A DNA stretch of 64,000 nt from Glaciimonas sp. PAMC28666. Lineage in GTDB: Bacteria; Pseudomonadota; Gammaproteobacteria; Burkholderiales; Burkholderiaceae_D. Position 1 is the first letter of the stretch, and each line of letters starts with the position of its first letter. The notes under the pieces were generated by a model. The model was not told the origin of the DNA, did no database searches, and saw nothing but the letters and a program-made list of their open reading frames with translations. This document shows, piece by piece, positions 55,148 through 63,756 of the stretch. Made by a program: the position numbers and the translations under genes. The stretch lies in NCBI RefSeq assembly GCF_016917355.1, contig NZ_CP070304.1:1860001-1924000 (forward strand), read 5' to 3'.

Positions 55148-55764
55148 ATGGTGTTTTTTAACATCAACGGCAAACCGGCGGCGATAAACACCGCGCGTTC
55201 ACAGCTGGCCGCGACAGCCTGATTCAGGCGCCCAGCCTCGTCGACAAACCAGCGCGATATCGCACCCTGCGGCACGATTCCCATGCCGACCTCGTTTGAC
55301 ACCAATATCACGTCGCCGCTGGCTGCGGCGAGTGCCTGCAAAAAAGCGACCCGCTGTTGATAAAACAGCTCAGGTGGTACAATCGGCCCAATTTCCGGAT
55401 AGTTTTTTTCTTCCGAAAAGAGCAGATTCGAACACCATACGGTGAGGCAATCAATTAACAGCACACGATCAGGCGCGCTCCATTCGACAATTGCTGCGCC
55501 CAGCATCAGTGGTTGCTCAACAGTGCGCCATTGCGCGGGGCGCTGTGCTTTATGTAAAGCGATCCGCGCCTGCATTTCACTGTCAGTATGGCTATCCCCC
55601 GCAGCAGCGGTCGCGATGTAAATCACTTCGCGTTCTGTGGCTTCGGCGAGCTTTTCTGCATAAGTGCTTTTGCCCGAACGCGCGCCACCTAACACCAACG
55701 TGCGCACGATTCCGGTCTTCGATGTTTGCTGCGCAGTTTCGTACGCTTTTTCCTGCTTATGCAT
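55141..55764 (-). CDS. cobU: Bifunctional adenosylcobinamide kinase / guanylyltransferase
   Basis: 207-residue CobU/CobP enzyme. The start ATG 55764 is chosen because GAGGGA lies about eight bases upstream and the codon overlaps the bluB stop; a longer frame would extend 46 codons into bluB. P-loop GGARSGKSTYAEKLAE, the guanylylation-site region RIALHKAQRPAQWRTVE with its His, and VLLIDCLTVW and SNEVGMGIVP are intact. It phosphorylates adenosylcobinamide and transfers GMP to give AdoCbi-GDP. It overlaps cbiB by 7 bp. Confidence 0.94.
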   Translation of the reverse strand: MHKQEKAYETAQQTSKTGIVRTLVLGGARSGKSTYAEKLAEATEREVIYIATAAAGDSHTDSEMQARIALHKAQRPAQWRTVEQPLMLGAAIVEWSAPDRVLLIDCLTVWCSNLLFSEEKNYPEIGPIVPPELFYQQRVAFLQALAAASGDVILVSNEVGMGIVPQGAISRWFVDEAGRLNQAVAASCERAVFIAAGLPLMLKNTIC

Positions 55765-56449
55765 CGCGCTTTCCCTCGATTGGTTGATTGATGACAGCGG
55801 AATTTCCATCGCACCAGGTATTTTCAGACACCAGATCGTGCAAACTTTGCCGCTTGGCCCATCCTTCCAGTTCCAACATCGGCCGTGGATAGAAAGCCTC
55901 AACCTTTCCGAGACACAATATTGCTAGCGGCTTGGCATCTGCGGGAATACGCAATAACTGACTTAGCGCCAGCGGGTCAAACAGTGACACCCAGCCCATG
56001 CCAATACCTTCTGCCCGCGCCGCCAGCCACATATTCTGGATTGCACAAGCGACGGAGCAAAGGTCCATTTCAGGCAACGTCCGACGGCCGAATATATGCG
56101 CATCGCGCCGATCCATTAATGCCACGACCAACAATTCGCCGCAGTCGCGGATACCCTCAACCTTTAGCCGCATAAATGCATCTTCGCGCTCGCCCAAAGC
56201 CTGTGCGGTGTTGACGCGTTCCTCTTCCACCAAAGCGTGCATCTTTAATCGCAAATCGGTATCGGTGATGCGAATAAAACGCCACGGCTGCATGAAGCCA
56301 ACGCTGGGCGCCATGTGCGCGGCCTGCAATACACGTTCGAGCAGGGCTGGATCGAGCGGATCAGGCAAGAAGTGGCGCATGTCGCGCCGCTCTGCAATTA
56401 CTTTATAGACCGCTGCAATTTCAGCATCATCAAATCGGTTCATAGACAT
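55757..56449 (-). CDS. bluB: 5,6-dimethylbenzimidazole synthase
   Basis: 230-residue nitroreductase-fold flavoenzyme. The RRDMRHFLPDPLDPALLERVL, AAHMAPSVGFMQPWRFI and AEGIGMGWVSLFDP segments are typical of BluB. It cleaves reduced FMN with O2 to give the lower ligand DMB. So the lower-ligand step here is oxygen-dependent although several corrin-ring genes are of the CbiD/CbiG (early cobalt) type. It starts directly after the cobB stop and overlaps cobU. Confidence 0.93.
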   Translation of the reverse strand: MSMNRFDDAEIAAVYKVIAERRDMRHFLPDPLDPALLERVLQAAHMAPSVGFMQPWRFIRITDTDLRLKMHALVEEERVNTAQALGEREDAFMRLKVEGIRDCGELLVVALMDRRDAHIFGRRTLPEMDLCSVACAIQNMWLAARAEGIGMGWVSLFDPLALSQLLRIPADAKPLAILCLGKVEAFYPRPMLELEGWAKRQSLHDLVSENTWCDGNSAVINQPIEGKRDA

Positions 56450-57802
56450 TTATGGCAAAAAAAGCTGCGCGGCTGCAGCAGGGTTGGACGGGAAATAACA
56501 ATGTAAATAACTGGCGATGGTGCGGGCCTGCTGAAATATTTTTTCGCCAGCGGATGTGTTGTGGAGCCGTTCGCCGCTGGCAAACGGCGTCATCGTCGTC
56601 TCAATCAATGAATGATGGAAGGTATGTGCGCGCAATACGCCGCCCGGCATTGGTGCGGACTGATATCCCAACCCTTGCAGCCGTCCCTGCATTACAGCGT
56701 GTCCCGCTAAACAACCACTCATCTCGCCCCGCTGCCCGGCTTTATCAGTCAGCGATTCCAGCAAATACAACATGCCACCACATTCCGCAAAGATCGGCTT
56801 AGCGCTTGCATGTTTTCTGAGCGCCACCTTCATGGACTGGTTGTCCTGCAGTGTTTGCAGATGAAGTTCCGGATAGCCGCCGGGGAAATAGAGGCTATCT
56901 ATATCAGGTAACTCTTTATCGACCAGCGGTGAGAAAAAGTACAACATTGCCCCCATCGCACGCAGACAATCCAGATTGGCCGGATAGAGGAAAGAAAATG
57001 CAGCATCACGCGCAATACCGATGCGTACGCCCGACAATAAGGCAGGCATGGATCGCAGATAGGGCAGACAAGGCAGATCAGCGTCAGGTCGCCGGAATGT
57101 GACCGCGGGCGGCAATTGCGCCAGTCTGGTTTGTCCTATCGCCGTTGCTACGTGATCAAGTCGGGCGTCCAGATCAGCTACTTCAGCGGCTTGCACCAAT
57201 CCCAGATGCCGCTCCGGTAGCGCTGCGCTATTCGCCCGCATCAAAGCGCCGAAATAATGTAATTTCAGATCCGGCCGCAACCCCTCCTGCAACATCTCGG
57301 CATGGCGCGCACTGGCGACGGAATTTGCCAGCACGCCAGCAAACGGCACATCGCGTCGAAAGTTCGCCAACCCATACGCCACCGCACCAAAGGTCTGGGC
57401 CATGCCGCTGGCGTCGATCACCGCCAATACCGGGACGCCAAGCAGAACGGCTAAATCCGCGCTGCTGGGCTGACCATCGAACAAACCCATCACACCCTCA
57501 ATCAGTATCAGATCAGCGTCTTGGGCGGCGTCACAGACCATCTGCTGGCAAGCTTGCGCACCTGCGAGCCAGAGATCAAGCTGATAGGCAGGATGCACGC
57601 CTCCGGACGCATGCGACAGTAACATCGGGTCAAGAAAGTCCGGACCGGTCTTAAACACGCGCACGCGTAAACCACGTGCCGCGTGATACCGGGCCAGCGC
57701 CGCGGTCACGGTGGTTTTGCCGTGATGCGAAGCAGGGGCGCTGATAAATAACGCGGGTACGCGAGGGGATGCGCTCAGATCGCCAGCTTCCGATTCCAAC
57801 AT
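56450..57802 (-). CDS. cobB: Cobyrinic acid a,c-diamide synthase
   Basis: 450-residue CobB/CbiA glutamine amidotransferase that amidates the a and c acetates of (hydrogeno)cobyrinic acid. ATP site PASHHGKTTVTAALARY and FKTGPDFLDP, then IEGVMGLFDG, are followed by a glutaminase-like C-terminal domain with Cys in FAECGGMLYL and His in HTFHHSLIET. ATG 57802 follows the cobO stop by one base. With CbiD/CbiG in the operon the substrate is probably cobyrinic acid, as for CbiA. Confidence 0.94.
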   Translation of the reverse strand: MLESEAGDLSASPRVPALFISAPASHHGKTTVTAALARYHAARGLRVRVFKTGPDFLDPMLLSHASGGVHPAYQLDLWLAGAQACQQMVCDAAQDADLILIEGVMGLFDGQPSSADLAVLLGVPVLAVIDASGMAQTFGAVAYGLANFRRDVPFAGVLANSVASARHAEMLQEGLRPDLKLHYFGALMRANSAALPERHLGLVQAAEVADLDARLDHVATAIGQTRLAQLPPAVTFRRPDADLPCLPYLRSMPALLSGVRIGIARDAAFSFLYPANLDCLRAMGAMLYFFSPLVDKELPDIDSLYFPGGYPELHLQTLQDNQSMKVALRKHASAKPIFAECGGMLYLLESLTDKAGQRGEMSGCLAGHAVMQGRLQGLGYQSAPMPGGVLRAHTFHHSLIETTMTPFASGERLHNTSAGEKIFQQARTIASYLHCYFPSNPAAAAQLFLP

Positions 57803-57803
57803 A

Positions 57804-58421
57804 TTAAAACTCCACCCCTTTTTGCGCCTTGATTCCCTGCGTCTGATACGGATGTTTTACGGGACGGAATTCTGTTACCAGATCGGCAGCCTCAATCAAC
57901 GCATCCGACGCATGTCGTCCGGTGACGACAATGTGCAACATCTCGCGCCGCCCGGCAAATACTTCCAGCACTTCGGCCAGTTCCAGATACTGATAGCGCA
58001 GCACAATATTCAGTTCATCCAGAATCACCATGTCATACGAGGGATCTTGTATCATCCGCACCGCTTCGGCCCAACCGACCGCCGCGGTTTTCATGTCAGC
58101 ATCACGATCTTGTGTATCCCACGTATAGCCGTGTCCGACCACATGGAAATCGCAGTGTTCATGTCCACCCAAAATAGTGCGCTCGGCGCTTTCCAGTGCG
58201 CCTTTGATAAATTGCACCACACCCAGCTTCATACCGTGACCCAGGATGCGCATACCCATGCCGAAAGCGGCAGTGGATTTTCCCTTGCCGGTGCCGGTGT
58301 TGACGATTAACAGACCTTTTTCTTTTTGGGCGGCGGCTTTCTTTTTCTCAAAGCCCTCTTTATGCCGCTGCGTCATGCGTTTATGTGATTCTTCATCCGT
58401 CTTCATATTTTCTTCGTCCAT
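57804..58421 (-). CDS. cobO: Corrinoid adenosyltransferase (CobO/BtuR type)
   Basis: 205-residue CobA/CobO/BtuR ATP:cob(I)alamin adenosyltransferase. The P-loop is GTGKGKSTAAFGMGMR, and VVQFIKGALESAERT, DMVILDELNIVLRY and VVTGRHASDALIEAADLVTE are all intact. A charged, Lys-rich N-terminal 30 residues precede the core; starts a few codons inside are possible. It adenosylates cobyrinic acid diamide. It is followed with one base gap by cobB. Confidence 0.94.
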   Translation of the reverse strand: MDEENMKTDEESHKRMTQRHKEGFEKKKAAAQKEKGLLIVNTGTGKGKSTAAFGMGMRILGHGMKLGVVQFIKGALESAERTILGGHEHCDFHVVGHGYTWDTQDRDADMKTAAVGWAEAVRMIQDPSYDMVILDELNIVLRYQYLELAEVLEVFAGRREMLHIVVTGRHASDALIEAADLVTEFRPVKHPYQTQGIKAQKGVEF

Positions 58422-58467
58422 GTTTGATGCAATGGTTTGATGCTGGGGTTTTATGCCGCTAATAATA

Positions 58468-59667
58468 TTATTTCCAAATGGTGCCGGTCAGCTCCGACAA
58501 CATTGTCGCAACCTGTGAGCGACGCAAGTGATAGCCGATGAATACCAATTCGGATTGCGGCGCAGAGCGTAAAACGTTTCCGTTGTCGATATCTGCACCG
58601 ACATCTGCCATTTCCGTAATGCTGACCCGGGTGCGCACGCCTTGCACTAGCAAAGCGCGACCAATTTGATTGCTCCGAATAAAACCTTTGCAGCGCAACA
58701 CCGGCGCAATACGTGACACCGTGATTACCGCCGACTTCAACTGATCGACCGACTGCTCGGACGCACTGCGCAGCGTGAACGACATCCAGCCCGGATCTTG
58801 CTCGTGAAAATGCTTGTGCGTAGCTAGCCCGTGACTATGTGCCGCCATACCAGAATGCACGTGCCCGTTGAGCGTATTCTGATAGGGCAAAACAGCGCCA
58901 TCCACCCCAGTTAAACGATCAACTGGTGTGTAGGTGTGGCTATGCGCCAATTCTTTGGCTTGATGCAAGCGCAAACCTAACGCGAGTCGAACGTCGAGTT
59001 GGGCGTTGAAAGCGAGCTCTAGAAACCGCACATTAGGTGCACGGGCGCGTACGCGGTTTTCTGCCACCAATAAGGCGCTCTCGTCTAATCCGTCGATTTT
59101 GTTCAGCACCACCACATCAGCGTAAGCCAGCTGCTGATCGAACAGCTTCGCAATCGACGCCGTGGCTGATTCAATGGATGGATCGCTGTGTGGCGCACCG
59201 ATTGTGGTGGAAGCTTTCTGATCTGCCCCATGTTCAAACGCATCATCCAGTAATAACGGCGTGTCAACTACTGCCAACGTCGCATCCAGCACAAATGCCG
59301 CCACCAGTTCCGGCCCTTGCAACAACGCCATTACAGCCGTCGGTAATGCCAGACCGGAAGTTTCGATGAGCACATGATCCACGCTGGCGCGGCGCTCGGC
59401 GATCTTCAACATCGCGGGAATGAATTGCGCGTCGTTGCCATAGGCGATCAAGCCGTGTGCAAAGTCATGAATGCGGATATGGGCATCAGCACCGTCATCG
59501 GCAACGTCGCGTATCAAGGCCCCATCCACCGCCATCTCACCGAATTCGTTAATTAGCAGGGCCAGTCGACGACGTTGACGACGCTTCACCAGGCCACTCA
59601 ATAACGTGGTTTTTCCAGAGCCTAGAAAGCCGGTGACAATGGTGACAGGGATCGGTGTCTGCATCAC
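58468..59667 (-). CDS. cobW: CobW-family G3E GTPase (metal chaperone type)
   Basis: 399-residue COG0523/CobW protein. The N-terminal GTPase domain has Walker A GFLGSGKTTLL, LLINEFGEMAVDG, ETSGLALPTAVM and the guanine motif NKID. The typical CxCC metal motif of the family is absent: the expected position reads IRIHDFAHGL. A His-rich linker HVHSGMAAHSHGLATHKHFHE precedes the C-terminal CobW_C domain. It probably handles Co2+ (or Zn2+) for the pathway. It lies 43 bp after the cobJ-cobK fusion. Confidence 0.9.
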   Translation of the reverse strand: MMQTPIPVTIVTGFLGSGKTTLLSGLVKRRQRRRLALLINEFGEMAVDGALIRDVADDGADAHIRIHDFAHGLIAYGNDAQFIPAMLKIAERRASVDHVLIETSGLALPTAVMALLQGPELVAAFVLDATLAVVDTPLLLDDAFEHGADQKASTTIGAPHSDPSIESATASIAKLFDQQLAYADVVVLNKIDGLDESALLVAENRVRARAPNVRFLELAFNAQLDVRLALGLRLHQAKELAHSHTYTPVDRLTGVDGAVLPYQNTLNGHVHSGMAAHSHGLATHKHFHEQDPGWMSFTLRSASEQSVDQLKSAVITVSRIAPVLRCKGFIRSNQIGRALLVQGVRTRVSITEMADVGADIDNGNVLRSAPQSELVFIGYHLRRSQVATMLSELTGTIWK

Positions 59668-59710
59668 GGCTTCCTTATGGCGTGCCTGGGTGCGTTTGCA
59701 TGAAGACTAA

Positions 59711-61279
59711 TCATTGCAAATCCCAGCGCTGAAGCTGCGCTCGTACTGCTTCGAAGGTCGTCGCCACGACTGGATAAGACATCTGCGGACGCTTCACCAC
59801 CAGCAACGGAATACCCAGCGCAGCTGCGGCGTCCACCTTGGCCTGATAGCCACCCGCTTCCCCCGACTCTTTGGTGACGATACAATCGATGCCCCAGTCA
59901 CGCCACAAGGCCTGATTGAAATCTTGCGAAAATGGCCCTTGCATCGCACAGATGTGGGCGCGCGGCAAGCCGAAATCTACCGCCCGCTGGATTGTTTCCG
60001 GTTCCGGTGTGACACGGGCAAACCATTGCAGTTGCTGCGCTCCCGGCGCTTGTAAAAAGCTGCTCAGATCTTTGGAGCCAGTCGCCAGAAAAATCCTCTT
60101 GCCAATTTTCATGGCGCGCTCGACTGCCTCAGCCATCGTTGCACACAGCGTAGCTGTCTCTGAAATTGCTGCACTTCCCGGACGCTCATACCGCAGATAA
60201 GGAATCCCCAGTTCTTGCGACAGACGCATCAACTGCTCGGAGATTAGATTGGCATACGGATGGGTTGCATCCACCAACACCCTGGCGCGACTCTTAATCA
60301 GCGCTTGCCGCCGCGCTTCCACGCCTTGCCGGCCGGCCCAGACCGTCAATCCGGGACAATCTTGCAGCGCAATCTCGCCGCCGTATTCAGTCGCAGCAGA
60401 AACCACCACTGGTTTGCCATCAGTCGCCAACAGACCTGCCAACGCGTTGCCGTCGCTGGTGCCGGAAAACACCCACGTCGCCTCCGCAGGGAAATCTACC
60501 TTGCCATCATGGGCGCTATCCTTAACGCTCTCGGTTTCCGGTGCATGCCAGTCGTTATATCCGCGCGGAGTAAATATTTGCCCGCGCTTGCGCTGGGTAA
60601 ATCGATTACCGATCACGATCGTCGTCAACATGTCGAACTTTAAGGTCAACAACTCCTCGAGCGAATAAATGGCGACTTCCTGTCCCGGTCGATAAGCATT
60701 TTTCACTACCCCGCATAGCGTTGACGGCGACTTATGTTCCAGCATCAGGTGAAGGATGCGATAAACCCCTTCCTGCCGCCCTGCACTTTGCACGTTATAC
60801 AACACACACGCCAGATCGGCCTGCGCGATGTGGCTTGCGCGCTGCTCGATCCAATCCCAAGGACACAGCAGGTCCGACAAACTTAACGTCGCAAAATCAT
60901 GAGAAAGCGGCGAACCTAATAATGATGCACAGGCGTTAGCAGAGGTCACACCGGGAATGACGTTGACGATAAAAGTATCGTCTTCACGGATTTCATCATA
61001 GGCCAGCGCGGCCATCGCATAAATCCCAATATCGCCACTGGAAATCAATGCCACCGTCGCACCCGTACGCGCCTTTTCGATTGCCAGCAATGCCCGCTCA
61101 CGTTCCTGGGTCAGCGGTGGCGTGTGAATTTCCTTACCCACGATCCACGGAGCGATCCAGCGCAAATACAACTCATAGGCAACGATGACGCTACTTTCAC
61201 GCAGCGCCGCTTCGGCCCGCGGAATGATCAGATCGGCAAAGCCCGGTCCAACCGATACCAAATTCAATACACCCGTCAT
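59711..61279 (-). CDS. cobJK: Fusion of precorrin-3B C17-methyltransferase (CobJ/CbiH) and precorrin-6A reductase (CobK/CbiJ)
   Basis: 522-residue fusion. ATG 61279 overlaps the cbiG stop (ATGA) and starts the methyltransferase; the frame is open far upstream inside cbiG but this is not used. Residues 1-245 are CobJ/CbiH: SVGPGFADLIIPRAEAAL, SSGDIGIYAMAALAYD, NVIPGVTSANACASLLGSPL. After a linker, residues about 265-520 are CobK/CbiJ: WVFSGTSDGNALAGLL, VLVDATHPYANLISEQL, FLATGSKDLSSF, VTKESGEAGGYQAKVDAA. The two activities do not act consecutively in the pathway, but share a polycistron elsewhere. Confidence 0.93.
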   Translation of the reverse strand: MTGVLNLVSVGPGFADLIIPRAEAALRESSVIVAYELYLRWIAPWIVGKEIHTPPLTQERERALLAIEKARTGATVALISSGDIGIYAMAALAYDEIREDDTFIVNVIPGVTSANACASLLGSPLSHDFATLSLSDLLCPWDWIEQRASHIAQADLACVLYNVQSAGRQEGVYRILHLMLEHKSPSTLCGVVKNAYRPGQEVAIYSLEELLTLKFDMLTTIVIGNRFTQRKRGQIFTPRGYNDWHAPETESVKDSAHDGKVDFPAEATWVFSGTSDGNALAGLLATDGKPVVVSAATEYGGEIALQDCPGLTVWAGRQGVEARRQALIKSRARVLVDATHPYANLISEQLMRLSQELGIPYLRYERPGSAAISETATLCATMAEAVERAMKIGKRIFLATGSKDLSSFLQAPGAQQLQWFARVTPEPETIQRAVDFGLPRAHICAMQGPFSQDFNQALWRDWGIDCIVTKESGEAGGYQAKVDAAAALGIPLLVVKRPQMSYPVVATTFEAVRAQLQRWDLQ

Positions 61280-62094
61280 ATTTCTAATCCTGCACTTTCG
61301 CTTTTTTTTATCTCTATTAATAGGTCTTGTACTACCGCTACCGCCACGCCATTGAGCGCCGTCTTCTGCACTATCAACACACCGCGTGGCGCGGCAATCA
61401 GCGCGCAAGGCTCGCACACACCATCCAGGCCGACATTTTGCTGCACCCACGCTGAAGGTTGCGTAACCGCGCCGCGCCAGGCTCTGGCTGCAACGGTGGC
61501 ATGCGAAAATATTCGCAATGGCAACGCGTGCTGCTGACAAAATGCCAGCAACCCCAGTTCATTCGCTTTCAGATCTACGGTCGCAATTTCTCTTACTTCG
61601 GTCAGATTTCGTTCCCCCAATGCGGCTAATATGGCATCGGATATCTGTTCCACCGAGACACCTTTGCGACAGCCGATGCCGACCACAAGCGGCTTGATCG
61701 CCTCCGTTGCGGTCGTAATGACAGGCACCGCGCCGATCACGGCTGCGACCTGATAAGCGAGTTGATTAGCTCCGCCTTCATGACCGGCCAACAACGATAT
61801 TGCGAATCGTCCGGCCTCATCCACGACAACGACCGCAGGGTCGCTTAACTTGTCTTGCGGTAATCCGTCCAGGAACCTCACAGCGATTCCTGTCGCGCCT
61901 AGAATCAGCCATTGTCGATGCTGGCGATAATGCGCTGCGAACCTGGCTTTCTGACCGATTGGTTGACTCTCCGTGTTCATCATCCAGGGCTGATAACAAG
62001 TACCGCCGAGATGAGACTGCAATAGCCCCGCCAGTGGTCCGGCCTCTGCGCGTACCGGCCAGATACCTAAGCCATGATCGACAAGCTTATTCAA
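61276..62094 (-). CDS. cbiG: Cobalt-precorrin-5A hydrolase (CbiG)
   Basis: About 272 residues. TTG 62094 is proposed as start: AAGG lies seven bases upstream and TTGAATAA overlaps the cbiF stop, like other joints of the operon; TTG 62136 is the longer option. Residues contain ATGIAVRFL, LLAGHEGGANQLAYQVA and the C-terminal GIGCRKGVS of CbiG. It opens the delta-lactone of cobalt-precorrin-5A with loss of acetaldehyde, a step specific to the early-cobalt (anaerobic) route. It overlaps cobJK by ATGA. Confidence 0.9.
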   Translation of the reverse strand: MNKLVDHGLGIWPVRAEAGPLAGLLQSHLGGTCYQPWMMNTESQPIGQKARFAAHYRQHRQWLILGATGIAVRFLDGLPQDKLSDPAVVVVDEAGRFAISLLAGHEGGANQLAYQVAAVIGAVPVITTATEAIKPLVVGIGCRKGVSVEQISDAILAALGERNLTEVREIATVDLKANELGLLAFCQQHALPLRIFSHATVAARAWRGAVTQPSAWVQQNVGLDGVCEPCALIAAPRGVLIVQKTALNGVAVAVVQDLLIEIKKSESAGLEI

Positions 62095-62920
62095 CGGTGA
62101 CCTTAGTTTCAACCAGAGTTTTAGCCGTCTTTTCAACCTTCTTTTCAGTCTTCTTTTTTTCCTTTTTCACTACCCGGAAAAGATGGGTAAATTCCTTCGA
62201 ATACAAACTCGATTCAACCTGCTCGCCATGATCCAAAGCCGCGCCTACCAACATCATCGTGGTCAAGTTCCAGCTTCCACGTTTGGTCTCTGCCAGCACA
62301 GTGGCAAGTGTTCCCTCGTAGATTTTCTGTTCTGGCCAGGTTGCGCGATAGACCAATTTGACTGGTGTGTCGGCAGGATAATGCAAGCGTAAATCGGTGA
62401 CAATTTTTTTCAGATGGGGACCTGACAAAAATATACACATCGTGGCCTGATGCTCTGCCAGCTTAGCAATCGCTTCTGCCTCCGGCACCGCTGAAGCGCG
62501 CCCCGATACCCGCGTCAGAATCACGGTTTGCGATACTTCAGGCTTGGTAAGCTCCGCTTTCACCATCGCCGCCGCTGCCGTGAATGAAGACACACCGGGC
62601 ACGATTTCATATTCGATACCGAGCGCTTCGAGCCGCCGCATCTGTTCTGCGGTCGCGCCATAAATCGCCGGATCGCCCGAGTGCAAACGCGCCACATCGC
62701 AATTATTTTCCTGCGCACGCTGATAGCAGGCCTGCTGCTGCTCAAGATCCAGCGTCGCGGTGTCAAACAATTCGGCGTCAGCACGACAATGTTGCAGCAT
62801 GGCGGTTGGGACCAGCGATCCTGCATACAGCACCATCCCGACTTTCCCCAACAGGTTGGCACCGCGTAATGTGATCAAATCGGGTGCGCCCGGGCCAGCA
62901 CCGATAAAATAAACTTTCAT
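62087..62920 (-). CDS. cbiF: Cobalt-precorrin-4/precorrin-4 C11-methyltransferase
   Basis: 277-residue SAM-dependent uroporphyrinogen-type methyltransferase. MKVYFIGAGPGAPDLITLRG, LHSGDPAIYGATAEQMR, VPGVSSFTAAAA and LSGPHLKKIV match CbiF/CobM. The C-terminus carries an unusual Lys/Glu-rich tail of about 27 residues (KKEKKKTEKKVEKTAKTLVE) after FTHLFRVV that the family normally lacks. The cbiG start lies inside the end of the tail. With cbiG and cbiD next to it the cobalt-containing substrate is likely. Confidence 0.93.
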   Translation of the reverse strand: MKVYFIGAGPGAPDLITLRGANLLGKVGMVLYAGSLVPTAMLQHCRADAELFDTATLDLEQQQACYQRAQENNCDVARLHSGDPAIYGATAEQMRRLEALGIEYEIVPGVSSFTAAAAMVKAELTKPEVSQTVILTRVSGRASAVPEAEAIAKLAEHQATMCIFLSGPHLKKIVTDLRLHYPADTPVKLVYRATWPEQKIYEGTLATVLAETKRGSWNLTTMMLVGAALDHGEQVESSLYSKEFTHLFRVVKKEKKKTEKKVEKTAKTLVETKVTVE

Positions 62921-62937
62921 ACTAAATATTCTCCATG

Positions 62938-63756
62938 CTATCTATTCTGTCGTGGTGTTTTGCGTATCAATAAAGTCGCCAGATATCCCATCGCCTCGGT
63001 CGCCGACAGCGTGTTCAGGCCGGACGCCAGCAACTCGCCCGAGAGACCTATACGCCGCGCAAAAGCGCAATGTTCAGCGATGCCCATTTCACGAAGCAAC
63101 GCCAACACCCACGGTAGACGTGCGCCGACTTTCATCAGCACCACGACATCATGGGTATCGATTTCGTGACGCAAGGCTGCGGCATCTTCCGGACACGGCA
63201 AAATGAGGGTTCGCTCCTTACCTTCGCCTAACGGCCAGTCGAGCGCCGCAGCAGCAGCGGCATAACTGGTGATGCCCGGGAAAGTGCGATGCGTCAAATC
63301 CGGAATTCGCGTCAGCAACGCGGCCAGCACATAACCGTAAGTCGAATAAGTCATGGTGTCCCCGATGGTCAGATACGCCACATTGCGACCGGCCCGCAGT
63401 TCCACGGCAATCGCGTCCGCCAGTTGCGCATAATGCTCACTCAATACATTTCGATCCGGGTCCATATTAAATTCGATTTCTCGCAAGCGCGGCGTACCCG
63501 GCTCCAGTCCCAGATCAATCCCGGCCAAACATTGCAGCGCTACCGATGTATCGGCACTGCGTGCGCGCGGAGCATAGACCAAATCTGCCTTTTGTAATAC
63601 TTCCAGCGCCGCCAATGGCAGATAACCCGACGGTCCCGGCCCAACGCCGACGCCCCAAAACGTCCCTGGGCTAAGTTCTTTATTAATTTCAGTCACCTTT
63701 AATTCAGTCAATCTTGCTGCACTCAAGCTGGAAGCGTGAATCCCGGATTCAGTCAT
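62938..63756 (-). CDS. cbiL: Cobalt-precorrin-2/precorrin-2 C20-methyltransferase
   Basis: 272-residue SAM-dependent methyltransferase, CbiL/CobI type. ATG 63756 is chosen since it overlaps the cbiD stop as ATGACTGA; a longer frame to 63888 would run through cbiD. GVGVGPGPSGYLPLAALEVL is the SAM loop, and YLTIGDTMTYSTYGYVLAAL, TFPGITSYAAAAAALDWPL and VVLMKVGARL are family segments. It adds the C20 methyl, the first methylation after (cobalt-)precorrin-2. Confidence 0.93.
   Translation of the reverse strand: MTESGIHASSLSAARLTELKVTEINKELSPGTFWGVGVGPGPSGYLPLAALEVLQKADLVYAPRARSADTSVALQCLAGIDLGLEPGTPRLREIEFNMDPDRNVLSEHYAQLADAIAVELRAGRNVAYLTIGDTMTYSTYGYVLAALLTRIPDLTHRTFPGITSYAAAAAALDWPLGEGKERTLILPCPEDAAALRHEIDTHDVVVLMKVGARLPWVLALLREMGIAEHCAFARRIGLSGELLASGLNTLSATEAMGYLATLLIRKTPRQNR

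Noticed and set aside
61280-61540. 87-codon extension of the cobJ-cobK frame
   Set aside because: It runs inside cbiG, has no methyltransferase features, and an ATGA-coupled ATG stands at 61279 directly before the SAM motif.
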